A DNA stretch of 64,000 nucleotides from Glandiceps talaboti. Its lineage: Eukaryota; Hemichordata; Enteropneusta; Spengelidae. Where the stretch lies: NCBI RefSeq assembly GCF_964340395.1, contig NC_135550.1:32922176-32986175 (forward strand). Reading direction: 5' to 3'. The position numbers and the translations under genes are program-made. Under the pieces are notes generated by a model. That model worked only from the letters and a program-made list of their open reading frames with translations. It did not search any database and was not told the origin of the DNA. How positions within the stretch are numbered: position 1 is the stretch's first letter; every line of letters starts with the position of its first letter. Below are positions 13,984 to 27,724 of this stretch, in pieces.

Positions 13984-16900
13984 CTGAAAAAGCAACAAAG
14001 TACGTATAGCAATCCCTGTAAGCACCACTAGCACTTGGCATGACGGCCTATACTTTAATTACGTAGCCAGCCTGTTTACGTTTTGAATATCTGATAATCG
14101 GTCCCCTTGTCACACTTTTTAATGAATTGCACATATATTAGCATTAAGTGTAGGTTGAAGTCGTCAATTGCCTTTGCTGGTTTGCCCATGTACAAGTGAT
14201 TTGTCACCCATCTTACTTACTCCAAAACGTTACTATGTTATGTGAAGTTGATCGCACTCAGTAAGTAGCACGGAATGGTACGTAGCGAGATGCTACTTGG
14301 CATATTGCGTTTAAGTGCTGCGTAAGTCACGGCTATGCCACGCGCCGCTTCAGACACATTGGTAGCGTCCCTTGTAACCAAAGCATTGCCCAACAGCTAT
14401 GTGAGTTCTTTTGACGAGACTAAAACCGATAGACGCACGGGGGAATCACGAGGTAACTTACTTAGTACTTATACATTCAGAATTTATAAATAGTTTAACG
14501 AAACAATTTCTCTGTCAAACACTGACCTCTGAATCGTATTCGCCGACTTCGTCCACCAACTGCACGGAGCACTCTCCCTAACCACATTCTGAGTAAGAGC
14601 GCTATTGTATGTATGTATAACTTTTCGCACAGACTCAGAACGATTTCCTCCACAGCATTCTCGTCGAAGAACAAAATAAGAAGTCAAAAAGTAGAGCGTT
14701 ATCGCAGACCGTTGCTCTGATTAGCTCATTACTGTAACTAGATTAATTAATTTACACTAAACTCCAGTTTAAATACATGAGTAAGTAGCAGTTGTTGGTT
14801 TTTGGAATTTTAAAACCACTTCTGTGTTGTAATCTCGTTACACTGGAGGGAGCTATTAGGTCTGTACACTGGCTATTATCGAATTTTCATGGCATACACG
14901 GTCTGAGGCGAAATATGTGTGTTTGTTTTTCAGTTTGTATTGGGGAATATATCTCAATCTTTACACGAGAAACGAAACGGAACCGACGACTCTTTTAGTA
15001 ATTGGAAACCATAGGCAGGGGAAAATATGCTGCTACTCGAACTATATACAATGTTTCCTTTGCCTGCGTACTTGGAAGAAGTATAAGCAACTACCTACAA
15101 CTTGCATCTATTGCTTCTGTAACGATGTTTACATAGCTCTGGTCATACAGTCAACACTTCCTTGGCCCTTTAGCGTAGAATTGTAACATTGAACGGGGTG
15201 GCAAGGCGATAACATAGTTTTGTCATCTGTCTAACATTATTGTAAGTAATGAAAGTAATAGATATTGTAGTCAATGGCAGAGAGGATACCAGACCAAGAG
15301 TTCCACGACCACATTGCACTGGACCCTTCTTAGTTTTCCGAGGTCGCTTTTACGGTGTCAAATGATACGATGAACGTTGGCCACATTTCAAACACTGACA
15401 GGCCGTACTTGTAAATCTTTCCTCGCACTAGAACAGACCTTACAGGCTAACATGTGGGAAATATTTGAGGATGCACGCTTCCGCTCATATGTGGGTTCGG
15501 GTTAACGGAATAAGATTTTTTATCTGTTTTTCTCTCCGTTGTCTTTGAGAACTTGACACAGCTTGCCATGGAGATAGTCACGGGTAGTATGTAAGTAAAC
15601 CATAAGCCACCGTTTTACTGATATGGCATTACAAGTATGGAACACTTGTGTTTACTTTACGGGATAACTTTGACAATTAAGCAACTCTGTTGGCCAGCGT
15701 TATCATTTCATCGCCTGTTAATTGAGAATTAACAAAGCATGTTGCTGCAACATACCCCACTAAATAGAACTCCACAAAAGAAAATGTTATGGAAACCGAT
15801 ACTGTTGATTTCATTATTACATAACATACTCATATATTAAGATATTCCGTTCGTAAGTGGTAGATCCGAACCATCCTGAATGCAGCACCACATTACTGAA
15901 ATCATGTTGTTTTTCTAAGGGTAGATCACAAACGTGATAAGAGTGTAACTGTATCAGTCAGGCAGAATAAAGACTATAGGCTATGCTCACAAATCTTGTC
16001 ATATACCGCAAATTGACAAAACTTTTTTTTTCACTACTTCAAAACTGAACCATGTAAATGATTTGAAGTATTCCAACAGGATTTCTGGGACTCTTGTAAA
16101 AACAATTGCTTTACAAAACTACACTATTTACGAAAAAGAAACTTAAGAATAGTGAAACTTGAGTTTGTTAGCGACTTGGGTTACAAACTAAAATGTTATA
16201 ATGTTCCAACAGGTCTTTTCAAGTGTGTGACCGTCTCTTAGTTTGAAATATCGATGGATTTGAACAACTGTTGGTATTTAGACAACATTTCACTAATCTC
16301 AGAAGAAAGTATTAAGCGTATTGGTATTCCCGTTGAGGACTTTTTGAAACAGTTCTACTCGCTAAAAAATCACTTAAACTGACACTATTTGTTTTGATGT
16401 TCAAGAAAGTAAACAGTGCACGGGACTATAGCGTTTCGGAGAGAGAAATTCCAGTCACCATATGGTAGACCTCTGTCACTGAGAAATTATGTCAAGTTTT
16501 CTTTACAATTAGCCAGGGTGAAACATATGTTGCGATGGGGTAAGTTTTATTTGTATAGGAAATTAGAACAAAAAATCAAAACGAGAGAAACGTGGTGTGT
16601 GGACCCACGGTAACCATGACCCAGTCTTCAAGTAAGTGGGCAAATTTGGCTGTAATGTGCTCTCAGGGTTGGCCTTAATTTGCCCTCCCGTTGGGAAATG
16701 TTATTTCAATCGAATGCCTTGAGTATACTGTGTACTAGACTTGGATATAGCAACTCTAGACAGCTGCCGCCAACAGAAATTAAAATTCGGCGATGAGTGA
16801 TGGAACATCTAAAGAATGAGGGTTTCCTGACTTCGATAAATTATACAGCGGTTGTACCCTTCACAACTTTATGATATGCGAGAGGATTTTGACTTTAAAT

Positions 16901-19900
16901 TTACATACAAAACAATAATTATATTAATTACTGAGTATTCTAAGTTAAATATTCATAACTAAGGTAGGTACCACCTGGTTACAGTCAACGTTATCTCTCT
17001 ATATTTTACTCACCTTTCCTTATCGCAACTGTACATAAGACAAAAATACTATTTGGTCAGCTACTGGTCCATTGATAACTATTATAAATCGATTTGTTTA
17101 AACTAGGTTCTCGCTGAAATTATTCCAAGGAATAGGTGTAAACGCGTAAAACACAAATATGTTTAAGTGACGTTTAGATCCATGTCTATCCGGGAACCAT
17201 GTGACGAGATGTGATTAGGAGATGTCACATTACGGCAGTTAAATACGTATTCTGCGACTAACAGCGTGTACCAATCAGCTATATCCTACGCAAATGACTA
17301 GTATTTTTGCCCTGTGTGTACGTCAATTGTACTATGTAGCAGGACGTCCTCGAATGCCTCAGGGTCCGATGTATAGAGGAATTACTGACCCACACCACTC
17401 GATCCTTGATATTTATAGTCCTCTAACAACGTACACAAAATTAAGTCCCGAATTTCCAATGTTGAACCCTGATCTATGACCCGTTAAATCATTACATTAC
17501 AGCGCTCTCATTGGCCGATCGAGCTCCGAGAACGTCAGATCCAGACAGTCTCGACTGAGGGGAATCTACTAGTGACAATGGAGGTAGTAGTGATCCAGTT
17601 GGCCAAGTCATCTGTCTTAGCTATACAACACGTTCATCCGTATTCAAACTATATGCAATAACTTTCTCTTTCCGCAATGTTGTTAACGTCACCCACACTT
17701 GTTTATTCTATCCCTTCTCAGATGTGCTCTCCCAATAAATATCCTTGACATCGTGTTCTGTCGATATGTTCCGTCTATACATTTTCCCATTTAGTTTATA
17801 CAATTTACTTATCTCTACCAGTGAATTCAAATTCTATCCTATCGTACACAGATAATTCATGGGGACTTTTAGGACACTTTTCTTTTACCGGTAATTGGAC
17901 AACACTTTTACATTGTATTTTTTTATGTTTTTTTCCCGGCTCAATAATTTTTTCTAGCTTTTTTTTTTATTTTCGTAAATTGTGTATAAAATAGATGGAT
18001 GCTGATATATCTATCAATACAATTCCGTTACTTTTTCTGGGGTTTCATTAAACTTTGTTACACACAAACATCAAATTCACGCAACCTTGCACGTGAAACT
18101 GGACCAATTATATGGAAGACGCCAAGTCCGAAAGAGCGCCCTCTCTCAATCCCTGGTATGCGTAACTCTTAAAATGACCAGACTCCTTCTATGATGGTTA
18201 TGGGTATGCCAAGATCTCAGTTTTGGAAAGGAAAATGGTGTTTAAACGAAAATGAGATATAATAGGAGGTAGATATCTCACTATCGAATTACAGTTAGCA
18301 ACTAACACTCGTTACCAATCTGTAGTCAATGACTCACGAACAAACTGAGCTTTCCTCTCTAAATAGATTAAACTTCTCACGCTCCTGCTTCTTAGTAAGA
18401 GGCTGTTTTTCATATCCCGAGAAATAGTATAAATGAAGTTTGGTGGTTACTAAGAATTGCGCCCAGAGATTAGAAGAAAGTCCTGGTTCAAGTTTAGGAC
18501 ATGGTATCATGTTAATACATAAAGATCCTTCCAAATAACCCTTACTAAATTCCATCAAATTTAGAAACATGTGCAAGCCACTTAGTTTCGTCCCAAGAGG
18601 GAACTTAGTTTAACCGAAAGCGTCGTATCTTGCATAAGATTGTTTCGAAACCCCCCCCCCCCCTATTTTTTTTAAAATAAAAATACATTTGACTATAAAA
18701 CAAGATATTAAACACGTTAGGTTTGCAAAATCTAAAATATTGACGGTTATATATATGTAAAGGGAGAAAACACATTTTGTTGACTTGTATTTTTATCCCT
18801 TTAAAATGTATTTAACATTTTCTGTAGGTTTAAAAATTATTATTGACTTTCTCGATAAAATGAGTTATGCATATGCAATTAATGACATGACTGTGCGAAT
18901 TTCATATTATTGCTTACTATTGTAAGTGGTTTAATTCTATGGCCGGTGGCAATGTTCTTTAGTCCAGCCATTTCCCGTCATAATACTCAAGCGACATAAT
19001 TGTTATATATGTATTTTTTTACCGAATGACCCTGTTTCTACTTCTGAAATGCACACGCAAAGAACTCTATATACTGGGAGGTATTTCTTTTCGAATTACG
19101 AGATATTTAATACTTTTCACAAACCATAGAGAATGCATTTGCCATAGGCACAGTAGATGCACTTTGACTAATTTTATTGTGTGTACAAAACACATGGAGT
19201 ATAGCAGTGACAACTCACCAAATTGGTTGTGACATGCACAATTACTGGCGGCTTGGGTAAATGGAATACTTCTGGTTTGCTAATGTCTAGATGTGAACAC
19301 CAGGTGGCAATGGAATGTTTGTGCCATAGACAAGCATGGCAATGCACTGTTCTGGCCCTTTTCCTTCGAATAATCATGGAATTTTCATGGTTACAGACGG
19401 AAACATTTGGAACTACGTCACGTTTTGTTTCCTATAGGTCCACTCAGAGTTAGTGTATGTATATTAGTTGACTTCACTACACAGGAAAAGTCTTGGAACG
19501 GCGGTATTAAAATCGAATAAATTATTCAAAAATTCATTAATTTTCTATAAGGACAGCATGTGGGTATATCTACGTGCGTGCTGATATGCGGGAAGTCACA
19601 GTGACTCACAAACGTGGGAACATGAAGAATTGCTATAAATCACACACTTGCTGTATATTTGTGTTTAGGTAGAACAGGTTGCAGTACTTTGATCCCAAAA
19701 GAAAATATCACATTAACTTTTAAAAACATTTGCGACAAAGAATCTGACCACGTGGCAACAGATTCTCTTTGCTGCAAACATAAATAATCACCAAGGATAA
19801 AGTCCGTGTCCTGTCCAGATTCTAAGGCGATCAATGCCCACTTAGTTTCCGGATTCCCCACCCTAATCTCTTATCTTGTAACGCAAATCATAATGTTTGT

Positions 19901-22900
19901 AAGTTATTTTAAGCGGGGGCCAGGGTAAGGTGGTGTGGTTACCATCTAACCGCCTATCCAATCCACTTCAGACCTAGAGCGCCTAAATATTTTCGTACAG
20001 CAAATGGTATTTTGGTCATATAGTTACTAATTTGTTCCACTTGAAATACTCATGACTCAACATTCACTTTCTAATGGAAAATGGGTTAATTTGTTCGGTC
20101 TAGACAGGAACGATAAACTTATGTTACGCTGACATAGATACAAGTATTACGAGTGTGAGGCTTATACCCATTTCACACTAGCACTCATGCAAATACTGTT
20201 GTGAAATTTTAGAACACGACAGTATATATCAAGTTCATATAGGAATATGCAATTGTTTCGGCGGTGGAGAAAACTATTTAAAAGAACAGTGTGGTTGCCT
20301 GGGTAATGGCTACTTACATTTGTCGAAACCTTATAGGTTTACTTCTCAAAAATTAAGAAATTTTTTCGACAACTAATTGTGTATAGCCAAATTTGAACAA
20401 AATAATGCTACTGTACAATGTATGAATTTGCACACGAACGGAATATCAAACGAGTTGAACGAAGAGGAATGTAGGATTCCTTTAGCAAATGTTTTATGAA
20501 GGTTCTAACTTGTATAAATGAAAGAAGTTTACGGTACGTGTTGTCTTTGGTCTCATATTAGGTGCAATACGATTTCCATCGATAGGATAGCCAAAAAGAG
20601 AGACAAATATACCCCAGCTATGTCAATTATGTGTTGCGGCCAACAAAAAACACTAACGTGATAAGAAATAATCGACGATTTCAGTTTTTGTTTACATTCG
20701 AACTTTGTGATTTGCTCATCACTCTTATGACTAGTTTATGAGACGAAATCTTATTGAGGCAGTTTGAAAATTACAATATTGAAATATTTTTGCATCAGGT
20801 TTTGCTCTACATGCAATATTCGTCATATCCACGTTGTTATACACAAAAGTCTATCACCAGCAGTATATGTGTATGTTTTCAAAATTGATTTCAAATGAAT
20901 ACTAAACAAGTGCTAGCTATGACTTTGCATCAACTATTTCAACAACACTAGTTTCCTTATACAATGGAGATACATAAAAACAAACGAATAAAACTTATCC
21001 GGATCCAAAATACAAACCGGAGGGACTTATGAGGGATTGGCACCGAGATTTTTTTTACCGAATTTGAATGTAGAACTTCATCATTTATCTTATTAGCAAA
21101 TAACGATAATATACACGTGGTTTGAGATTCAAGTTAAGTAGATTCTTGTCCTGCTGTTTGAGCTCCGAGTACGATTATTGATATCAGGAACTTTAATTTT
21201 TTACAAACCAAAAAACCGAAATAATCACTGCATTATCTACTTCATATACCAAGTTCTCTTGTACGATCTACAACTACAAATGTACCAATACGAAAATTGT
21301 TTAAAAAATAATTGCCGATCATTTTCTTACCTCGTGACTGCTTTAATAAAATTGATTCTGTTTGCTCTACCAACATTGCCGAGCACAGGATTTTCTATTA
21401 CAGTATATTTTAATAGACGCTTTGGCCGCTAATTTGGTACATGCAGTACATGAAGAAAGAAGGTACTAATTGTGTGTCACTGCAGTCTGCAATTTAAACA
21501 TACATGAGGAATACAGTGCATACATTAGTTCCATATTTTTCATTGTTTCCATTATAAAAAATTAGACTCATCAAATGAGGCGTTATGACACTTTCCCCCA
21601 ATTCTACATACGATATTCAAATCAATGTGTGGTTAATGTTTCATCCTGGGGGATGCGGAGAGTTTCCCAATCGAACTATTGATATGTACACGGTCACTTG
21701 TAATATCGTGGGCACAAATTTGATGTACACAAGTTTCAGACATGAACTGAAGTTGATTTCTTTCAGAAAACACGAACTGTTTAGTAATTCTCTAACTGGA
21801 TTCTTCAAGTGTAATGAGCCGACGTCTTGGTCTAATTGTGAGAGGGGCTATTTTACTTGCGAGATTAAATATTCCAATGTGAAAAGAAAGTAACTAGTCT
21901 AGTCTAGCACCAGCCTAAGTGAAGACAATTATGTAAGGTAGAACGGTGATGAACTGCTGCATGAAATGAGATTTATGATTCGCGGTCCGAGTATGTGCTT
22001 TTGATACAGCCACACACTTCGTGTAATGATACCTATTAAAAGAACTCCATTTGGTGAGAAAACAATCTCGAAATATTGAGTAAATTTGGGAAAGCTCTTT
22101 TTCTTGAGGCTTTGTTGTTATCTAGAAATAACAACAACAAGAACAAGAAAAGATTGGAGACTATGTAATAAATGAAGCAAATATTCCCCCTTTGTCTGTC
22201 AATGGGACTAGAATCGTGACTACGCAGCAGACGACACGGTCAATGGCGCGTACATTTAGGAGAAGTTAAATCTACAAATTTGGTTGCTGATGACGTTATT
22301 GATTTGATGGCACCTCCACATCGACTTCAAGTTGGCTTCCCAATGGCTAGATTTCAATGTGTACAAAGAATATATGTAAAAATATTGGAACCCCCCAGTT
22401 ATCGTAACTGTAATTAAATAAACCAATTTCTATTGTATCCAGGATTAGGTGAAAAACAAATTCAGCAAAGAGGCAACTCGTTTGGCAAAACATGACTTAA
22501 AGGCTTGAAAAATAACAAGACAGACAAGCTAAATAATTGGCCTGGAAAATCGCCGACGGTGGTTATTATTAGTGAAAGTAAGAGTGTCTGATACAGGTCT
22601 TTTGTTACTATACTTAAGATGTGGTTTTCTTGTTTTCAGCCTTTGTCTTGGGGAAGATGAGAGTGGACATTGGGCGTTCATGGCCAGTTGTTACTTTTGG
22701 TCACTTGTGTCGAAAATCGGGGTGACAGACGCTACATTGACATACAATACATCGAATGCATCAAATGAGTCAGCTTTATTTCCATAAGTCTTATTTACGT
22801 GAAAGAACGACAGGCTTCGGCTAAAGGCGTAAATCCTTCTATTGTTAACCAATTAATACTGTCTAGTAAAGTTGCAGTTTTGTTACTAGTAGGTGTACAT

Positions 22901-23627
22901 GCCGGTGAACAAGGGAAGACATAGTCCAAAATCACACACACAACTTCCATTTTACACCGTATGAGTCTGTCCTTCTCTTACAAAAAAAACTACATACATA
23001 GCAAATACCGCCCCCTTCTCTAACAGTCCCAAGTCGACAACAATGTCAAAATACGTATTTACACAAGATTATAACAGCTTTAAAATCACTTTGATCCTAA
23101 AAGTTACCATTTTCACAAAACTGGTGATACGTGCTAAAAGCTTTATGATATTTGATAAATGAATTATTAATACATCCATTAAAATCATATTTGCAATCAT
23201 TTCAGAGAGTGAAAGATGCTACAGTTTAGGATTTGGAACATAAATTTTCAGAAAAGCACCACGTTTGTAATCTGAATTCATGGTTTCATGATATTACTTG
23301 TTATGTGTGTGGCCAATCACTACGATTTATACCTACCTAACCTAGGGTTCAACAAATGTGGTAATATCTCTTTTAAAAGCTTCGAAACCTTTGTGGTCTA
23401 GATAATGTCTTGAAAAGACTAGTAAAGGAGGTGAAAAAAGTATTAAAAAGAAAAAAATGTTCTTGACAAAATATACTGCACAGATGCGTGTATTTCAGAA
23501 CTAAATTGGTATTTTTGGTGATAACACTGTCTTTACAATATCGACGGTAGCATTATAGTTCTTCGCTACTGCTCCCATTGGTGAAGCTGTTGATGTACAC
23601 TGCGACAAGTTAAAGTTGATAGTGGAA
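13984..23627. other. Intergenic stretch between the two BMP-type ligands
   Basis: About 9.6 kb with no recognisable coding exon. The non-coding first exon and promoter of BMP2/4, its cis-regulatory elements and the 3'UTR of the upstream ligand should lie here; a minus-strand AATAAA sits at 22777-22772. A run of 13 C is at 18651-18663. No minisatellite is seen. Confidence 0.55.
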
Positions 23628-25555
23628 TTATAAACAGCCACATGCCTCTACGACCATATCTTCGTATGAACGCAAGACTACATTGTCTTCGTTATCGAAG
23701 TATAACATGGATATGGCGGACAGTTTAGTTGGTGCACAGCAAGCTTTAGATTCGACCAAATTCGGATCAATCGAATTCACCAAAGTTTGTATAATAGCAT
23801 GATTTGTTCCATTCAGGTGATCATTGAGCGGAAATGGACAGTCACCGTTGCAATGGAAAGCTTCATAACCGCTTGGTGCAATCATCCATTCTTGCCAGCC
23901 AACTTCACGAAAGCTTACATAGAGGGGACGTCGCTGACAGTCCCCTACTATTTCTGGTGGCTTAGGAGACTTCTTTTTGCCCTGTGCACGAGAACGGCGT
24001 TTAGAACGATGTTCACATCGACTGTTGTCCTCAGAAACCACAACCAAAGTAGGCTGATGGGCTGAAAAGCTTGGACAATACGTCTGATGGCTTGTCATAT
24101 TTTTTAGACCAAGGCCTGTTACTTCGACTGTAAGAAGGAGACCGTGATTTGAACCCGGTTGCCGTTGCCAATTTTCAACCGAGCTGAGAAGATCATAAGG
24201 TCTCCAATTCTGCTTGTTTCGCTGGAGATCTCGCGAGGCCAAAAGCTTCAGTTTCCCTTTGGCATACGACACGTTCTTCGCATCTGCATTGTTTAATATT
24301 TGGTAAAGTTTCACAGTGTATTTCAAATCATGTGGTTCCATCGAAATAGAAACACTGTACGGGAACTCCAGACGTATCTGAGCTGACTGTATCTTCTCAT
24401 CAGCTGGAATATTTGAAATGTTATAGAAAAGTCTGCGTCGGAAACAAATGTCAGTTTTAGTTATGTACGACTCCTTCGACGTCAAACCTGCGATGAAAGT
24501 AACAAAGAAGAAAATTAGGTGGGAAAACAATAACAATATTCTTACAATTTGTAGCGAATTGATTAACCGGTTTTCATGAAATAATGATTTTGTCAAATAT
24601 TTTAACTTAACTATGTCAAGTTCAAACGATAATGTGATGCAATCCGGATACAAAACATAAATGCGAAGTAAAACACGTAATTGAATACCACTGTGGAAAT
24701 GTTACCAACTTGACTAAGATTACAATTTTGGATGACACTAGGGTGTTTTATTGGGCGACCAATTCCAATTTCAAATGCAAAAAGTAAGTTGACCAATCAC
24801 AGCCTGGATATGGCTGTGACAGACCCAAGGCTTATCAACGACTTGTCTGTTCATTTTCGGTTGATTACACTGGTTTCTGTTACAAATATGGGTTTAAAAT
24901 AGTGTTCCAATCTATATATCTTTTGTTTGTCATCCATGCCTGGGGTATCACAAGTGGGACAATGTAAGGGGCTATGATTCGAACTGTGACGGTGAACTGG
25001 GGTTCACCCTGAACTGTGTGAAATATGGTAAACGGAGACCTGACGTAGCAGGCATGACGGATTGATTGCGTACTAGGTCGTGCATTCAACAAAGGTTTGG
25101 GGTTAGAACATCACAGACACATGGTTGACTAAAAATTTACGGCTAGCTATACAGAAATCTTTGTCTACGACGAGTGATATGATTTTTCACACCTCTAACT
25201 TTCAATATATGTGGCAGCACTATGGTGTTAATGTGTATGTAAACCAACTATGTATACTAGTATATCACTGACCTCGATTTGGAAAACTGCGAACAATGTT
25301 GCCCGGAATGTTACTGTCAACAAAGTGACATCTCGGACTATCCGATATCTGCTTGTTCTTTTCCACTTGTTTATAGAGATCCAGCATGAACTGAGGAACT
25401 TCTACATTTGGTTTTGGTCTTGGTCTTTCACTCAGGCCCAGGGCTGCTAGCATTCGCTTCTCTAACATCTTCGTGTCAACCAAGTTCGTTGGCGATGCTA
25501 GACTTGACGTAAGCAATATCGCCAAGAATATAACTGCGAGAAGCTTTCTAATCAT
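23628..25555 (-). CDS. ADMP-like / BMP2/4-related secreted ligand, two coding exons
   Basis: Second secreted BMP-type ligand, same strand as BMP2/4 and about 9.6 kb upstream of it. Coding exons are 25555-25273 and 24487-23628, with a 785-bp GT-AG intron in phase 1; the spliced product is 380 aa. The signal peptide is about residues 1-20. The prodomain has VPQFMLDLY at 53-61, and NIVRSFPNR ends at the intron, the same place and phase as in the BMP2/4 gene. A furin site RSKR at 255-258 leaves a mature peptide of about 122 aa. The knot domain starts [10 protein letters not shown] and ends in CGCL; all seven cysteines are present. The CQRRPLYV start and the [11 protein letters not shown] run point to [21 protein letters not shown] resembles BMP2/4, and CCAPTKL is more like BMP5-8. 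A diverged BMP2/4 tandem duplicate is the main alternative. An in-frame ATG nine codons upstream (25582) would put the signal peptide slightly internal. Confidence 0.85.
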
Positions 25556-27666
25556 GGTTGAGACATTACTTGTAACAGACATTCCGAGACGGTTACAATT
25601 TCTCCTCAGATCTTGGTTACAGATAACAGGATGTGACGTAATAATTGGCAACACAGGTGGACCTTGAGGTCGTTAAAACTATTCCTTGGTGACGAGAACT
25701 CCCAAAATTGTCGAAATCAATAAGTGTGGAGTGGTGGAGAGACGAAACACCGTGTTCAGCATTCAGACGGCCTCTTCTTGTTGATAAGTTTGTTGGAGAC
25801 GTCAACCCACATGTGTCTGCTCTCCTGCGGCTTACAGTTCAATGCATCCGACTATACAAACTGCCCTCAGTCTGGTCAGACAACCTCATGAAATTCTAAA
25901 TATTATCCCTATTGTTTGTTTTTCGTCCTAAAACCCGACAGACACCGATATGTATGCAATGTCTAATGAGGGGTCTTTTCCGACCTAAGATAAATTCGAT
26001 TGTTTCGATCTCAACACCGATAGTTTCCCAAAACAGATACAAAATTAAATGCTTCTATTAGCACCTTGGTATCAATTAATAGATTATAGCATCAAGAGAA
26101 AAATGCTCTGCACAAACATAATGTGTGAACCCAAAGTTTTGTCAGAATGCCAGGTTCTTTGCCATTCTTTACTAACGATTCACACATGCTTTTCACCACA
26201 CCTGACACAATTGTTGGAATTCACCAACATTTGCATAAAGTCTTTTGTTTTCCGTGGGTGCATCCCCTACATGCCGAAGTGTCTCGTGATGCCAAAAGGC
26301 TCCAAGTCCTCATAAGTCATATTATATTTGGTGACATGAAGTAGCCGTAATATCTCCCAACACAAGAGATCAGACCCGTTTTCTATTGAGGTGCAGCTGT
26401 TATTGTTCGCACTGCTCTGTCTACTCAAAATAATAACTCGAAAATCTCAATGCAGTTACTTGGGGTTACCAACATAACCCCAATTTTTATGATGGCATGA
26501 CAAATTAGGCAAATAGTTGGTGAGTGGACAAACTGCATAGAAAACAAGACGATTTCCACTTGTTTTTGAAACTCAAGTAAATGGCTTTGTAACAAAGGTA
26601 AATTGAAGAGAACATACACTTACTGGCTTCGATGGGATTTTTGAGACACTTGAAGAATTCTTCATTTTAGGGGTAAGTGAAAGGAACTAAACCCCCGTCT
26701 TCTAGTAGCTGGGTTATTTCCGATGTTGTACGACGGAACCTACGGTCCACGCGACTGACCTTATTTGAATATTGTCGAGTTGACAGGTGTTTCAAAATCC
26801 ACATTCGTTTATTGAACAAATTTGAAATTCGCCATAAACCCATTGCCAAGCCTACACATACACGCCATGGTTTAAATTACGTACTTCGGACTATTTTCTT
26901 TCAATAAATACGGAAAATGATATCAGCAACTTATTTCACTGTGATTATCAACACGTAAAAACAAGTAATTTACATTTCCTTAGTGCAATTTGTATTTCTT
27001 AGTTTGTTTTGAGAAGTTTATTAAAACTTTCAAATACTGAACGATAATAAAAGTTTGGTTTTTTTTCAAAAAGAAAAAATAATAATATCGCAGACTGATT
27101 TTATATGGACTGGTCCTGTGAGAACATAACGGAAAAACCCGGGATATGCCATTTTATGTATAACCCATTTATATGGGATAGAATTAAGAGTATTAAAATA
27201 ATGTACTGTTACTTCTACTTTGTGAATGTCGTTTCTTTTATTTTTTTTGTAGACATTTTGCGATAGAAAGAAATCGTCATTAATTTTAAAACATTGCGTT
27301 TTCTTATTCAAAAACCTGACTGCTTTTGAAAAAGAACAAACATAATTTGAGTAGCTTGATCTGGCGAGACAAAAGGCGGCAACGACTGACTAAAAAGTAA
27401 CAATAATTGGCCATCAGTTCGTTATTTCCACTGGTTGGCCGAATGACCTGCACTCAGTGCCCTAATGACCTGTCTGGTCCAAATGCATACCATCCAATAA
27501 CAGTAAAAATTTGACAGCTCCAACCACCCGCATAAACCAATCAGTCTGAGCGTGTTTTGCACTTCTCATTAGCCAGTTAGTCACCCACACCGTTGATCGA
27601 TCGACTGACCAATACGCATTATAGGCTATCAATCAGCCAGACTGTTGATCAACGCCTTATAACTAG

Positions 27667-27724
27667 ACCAACCAACCAACCAACCAACCAACCAACCAAC
27701 CAACCAACCAACCAACCAACCAAT
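27667..27724. repeat. (CCAA)n microsatellite
   Basis: About 14 uninterrupted CCAA units. The preceding 250 bases contain scattered CCAATCAG-type words. Confidence 0.95.

Noticed and set aside
23787-24065. Plus-strand open frame of 92 codons
   Set aside because: Antisense shadow of the ADMP-like mature domain.
24140-24165. Box B-like GATTTGAACCCGG
   Set aside because: It lies inside the coding exon of the ADMP-like ligand with no box A and no cloverleaf.
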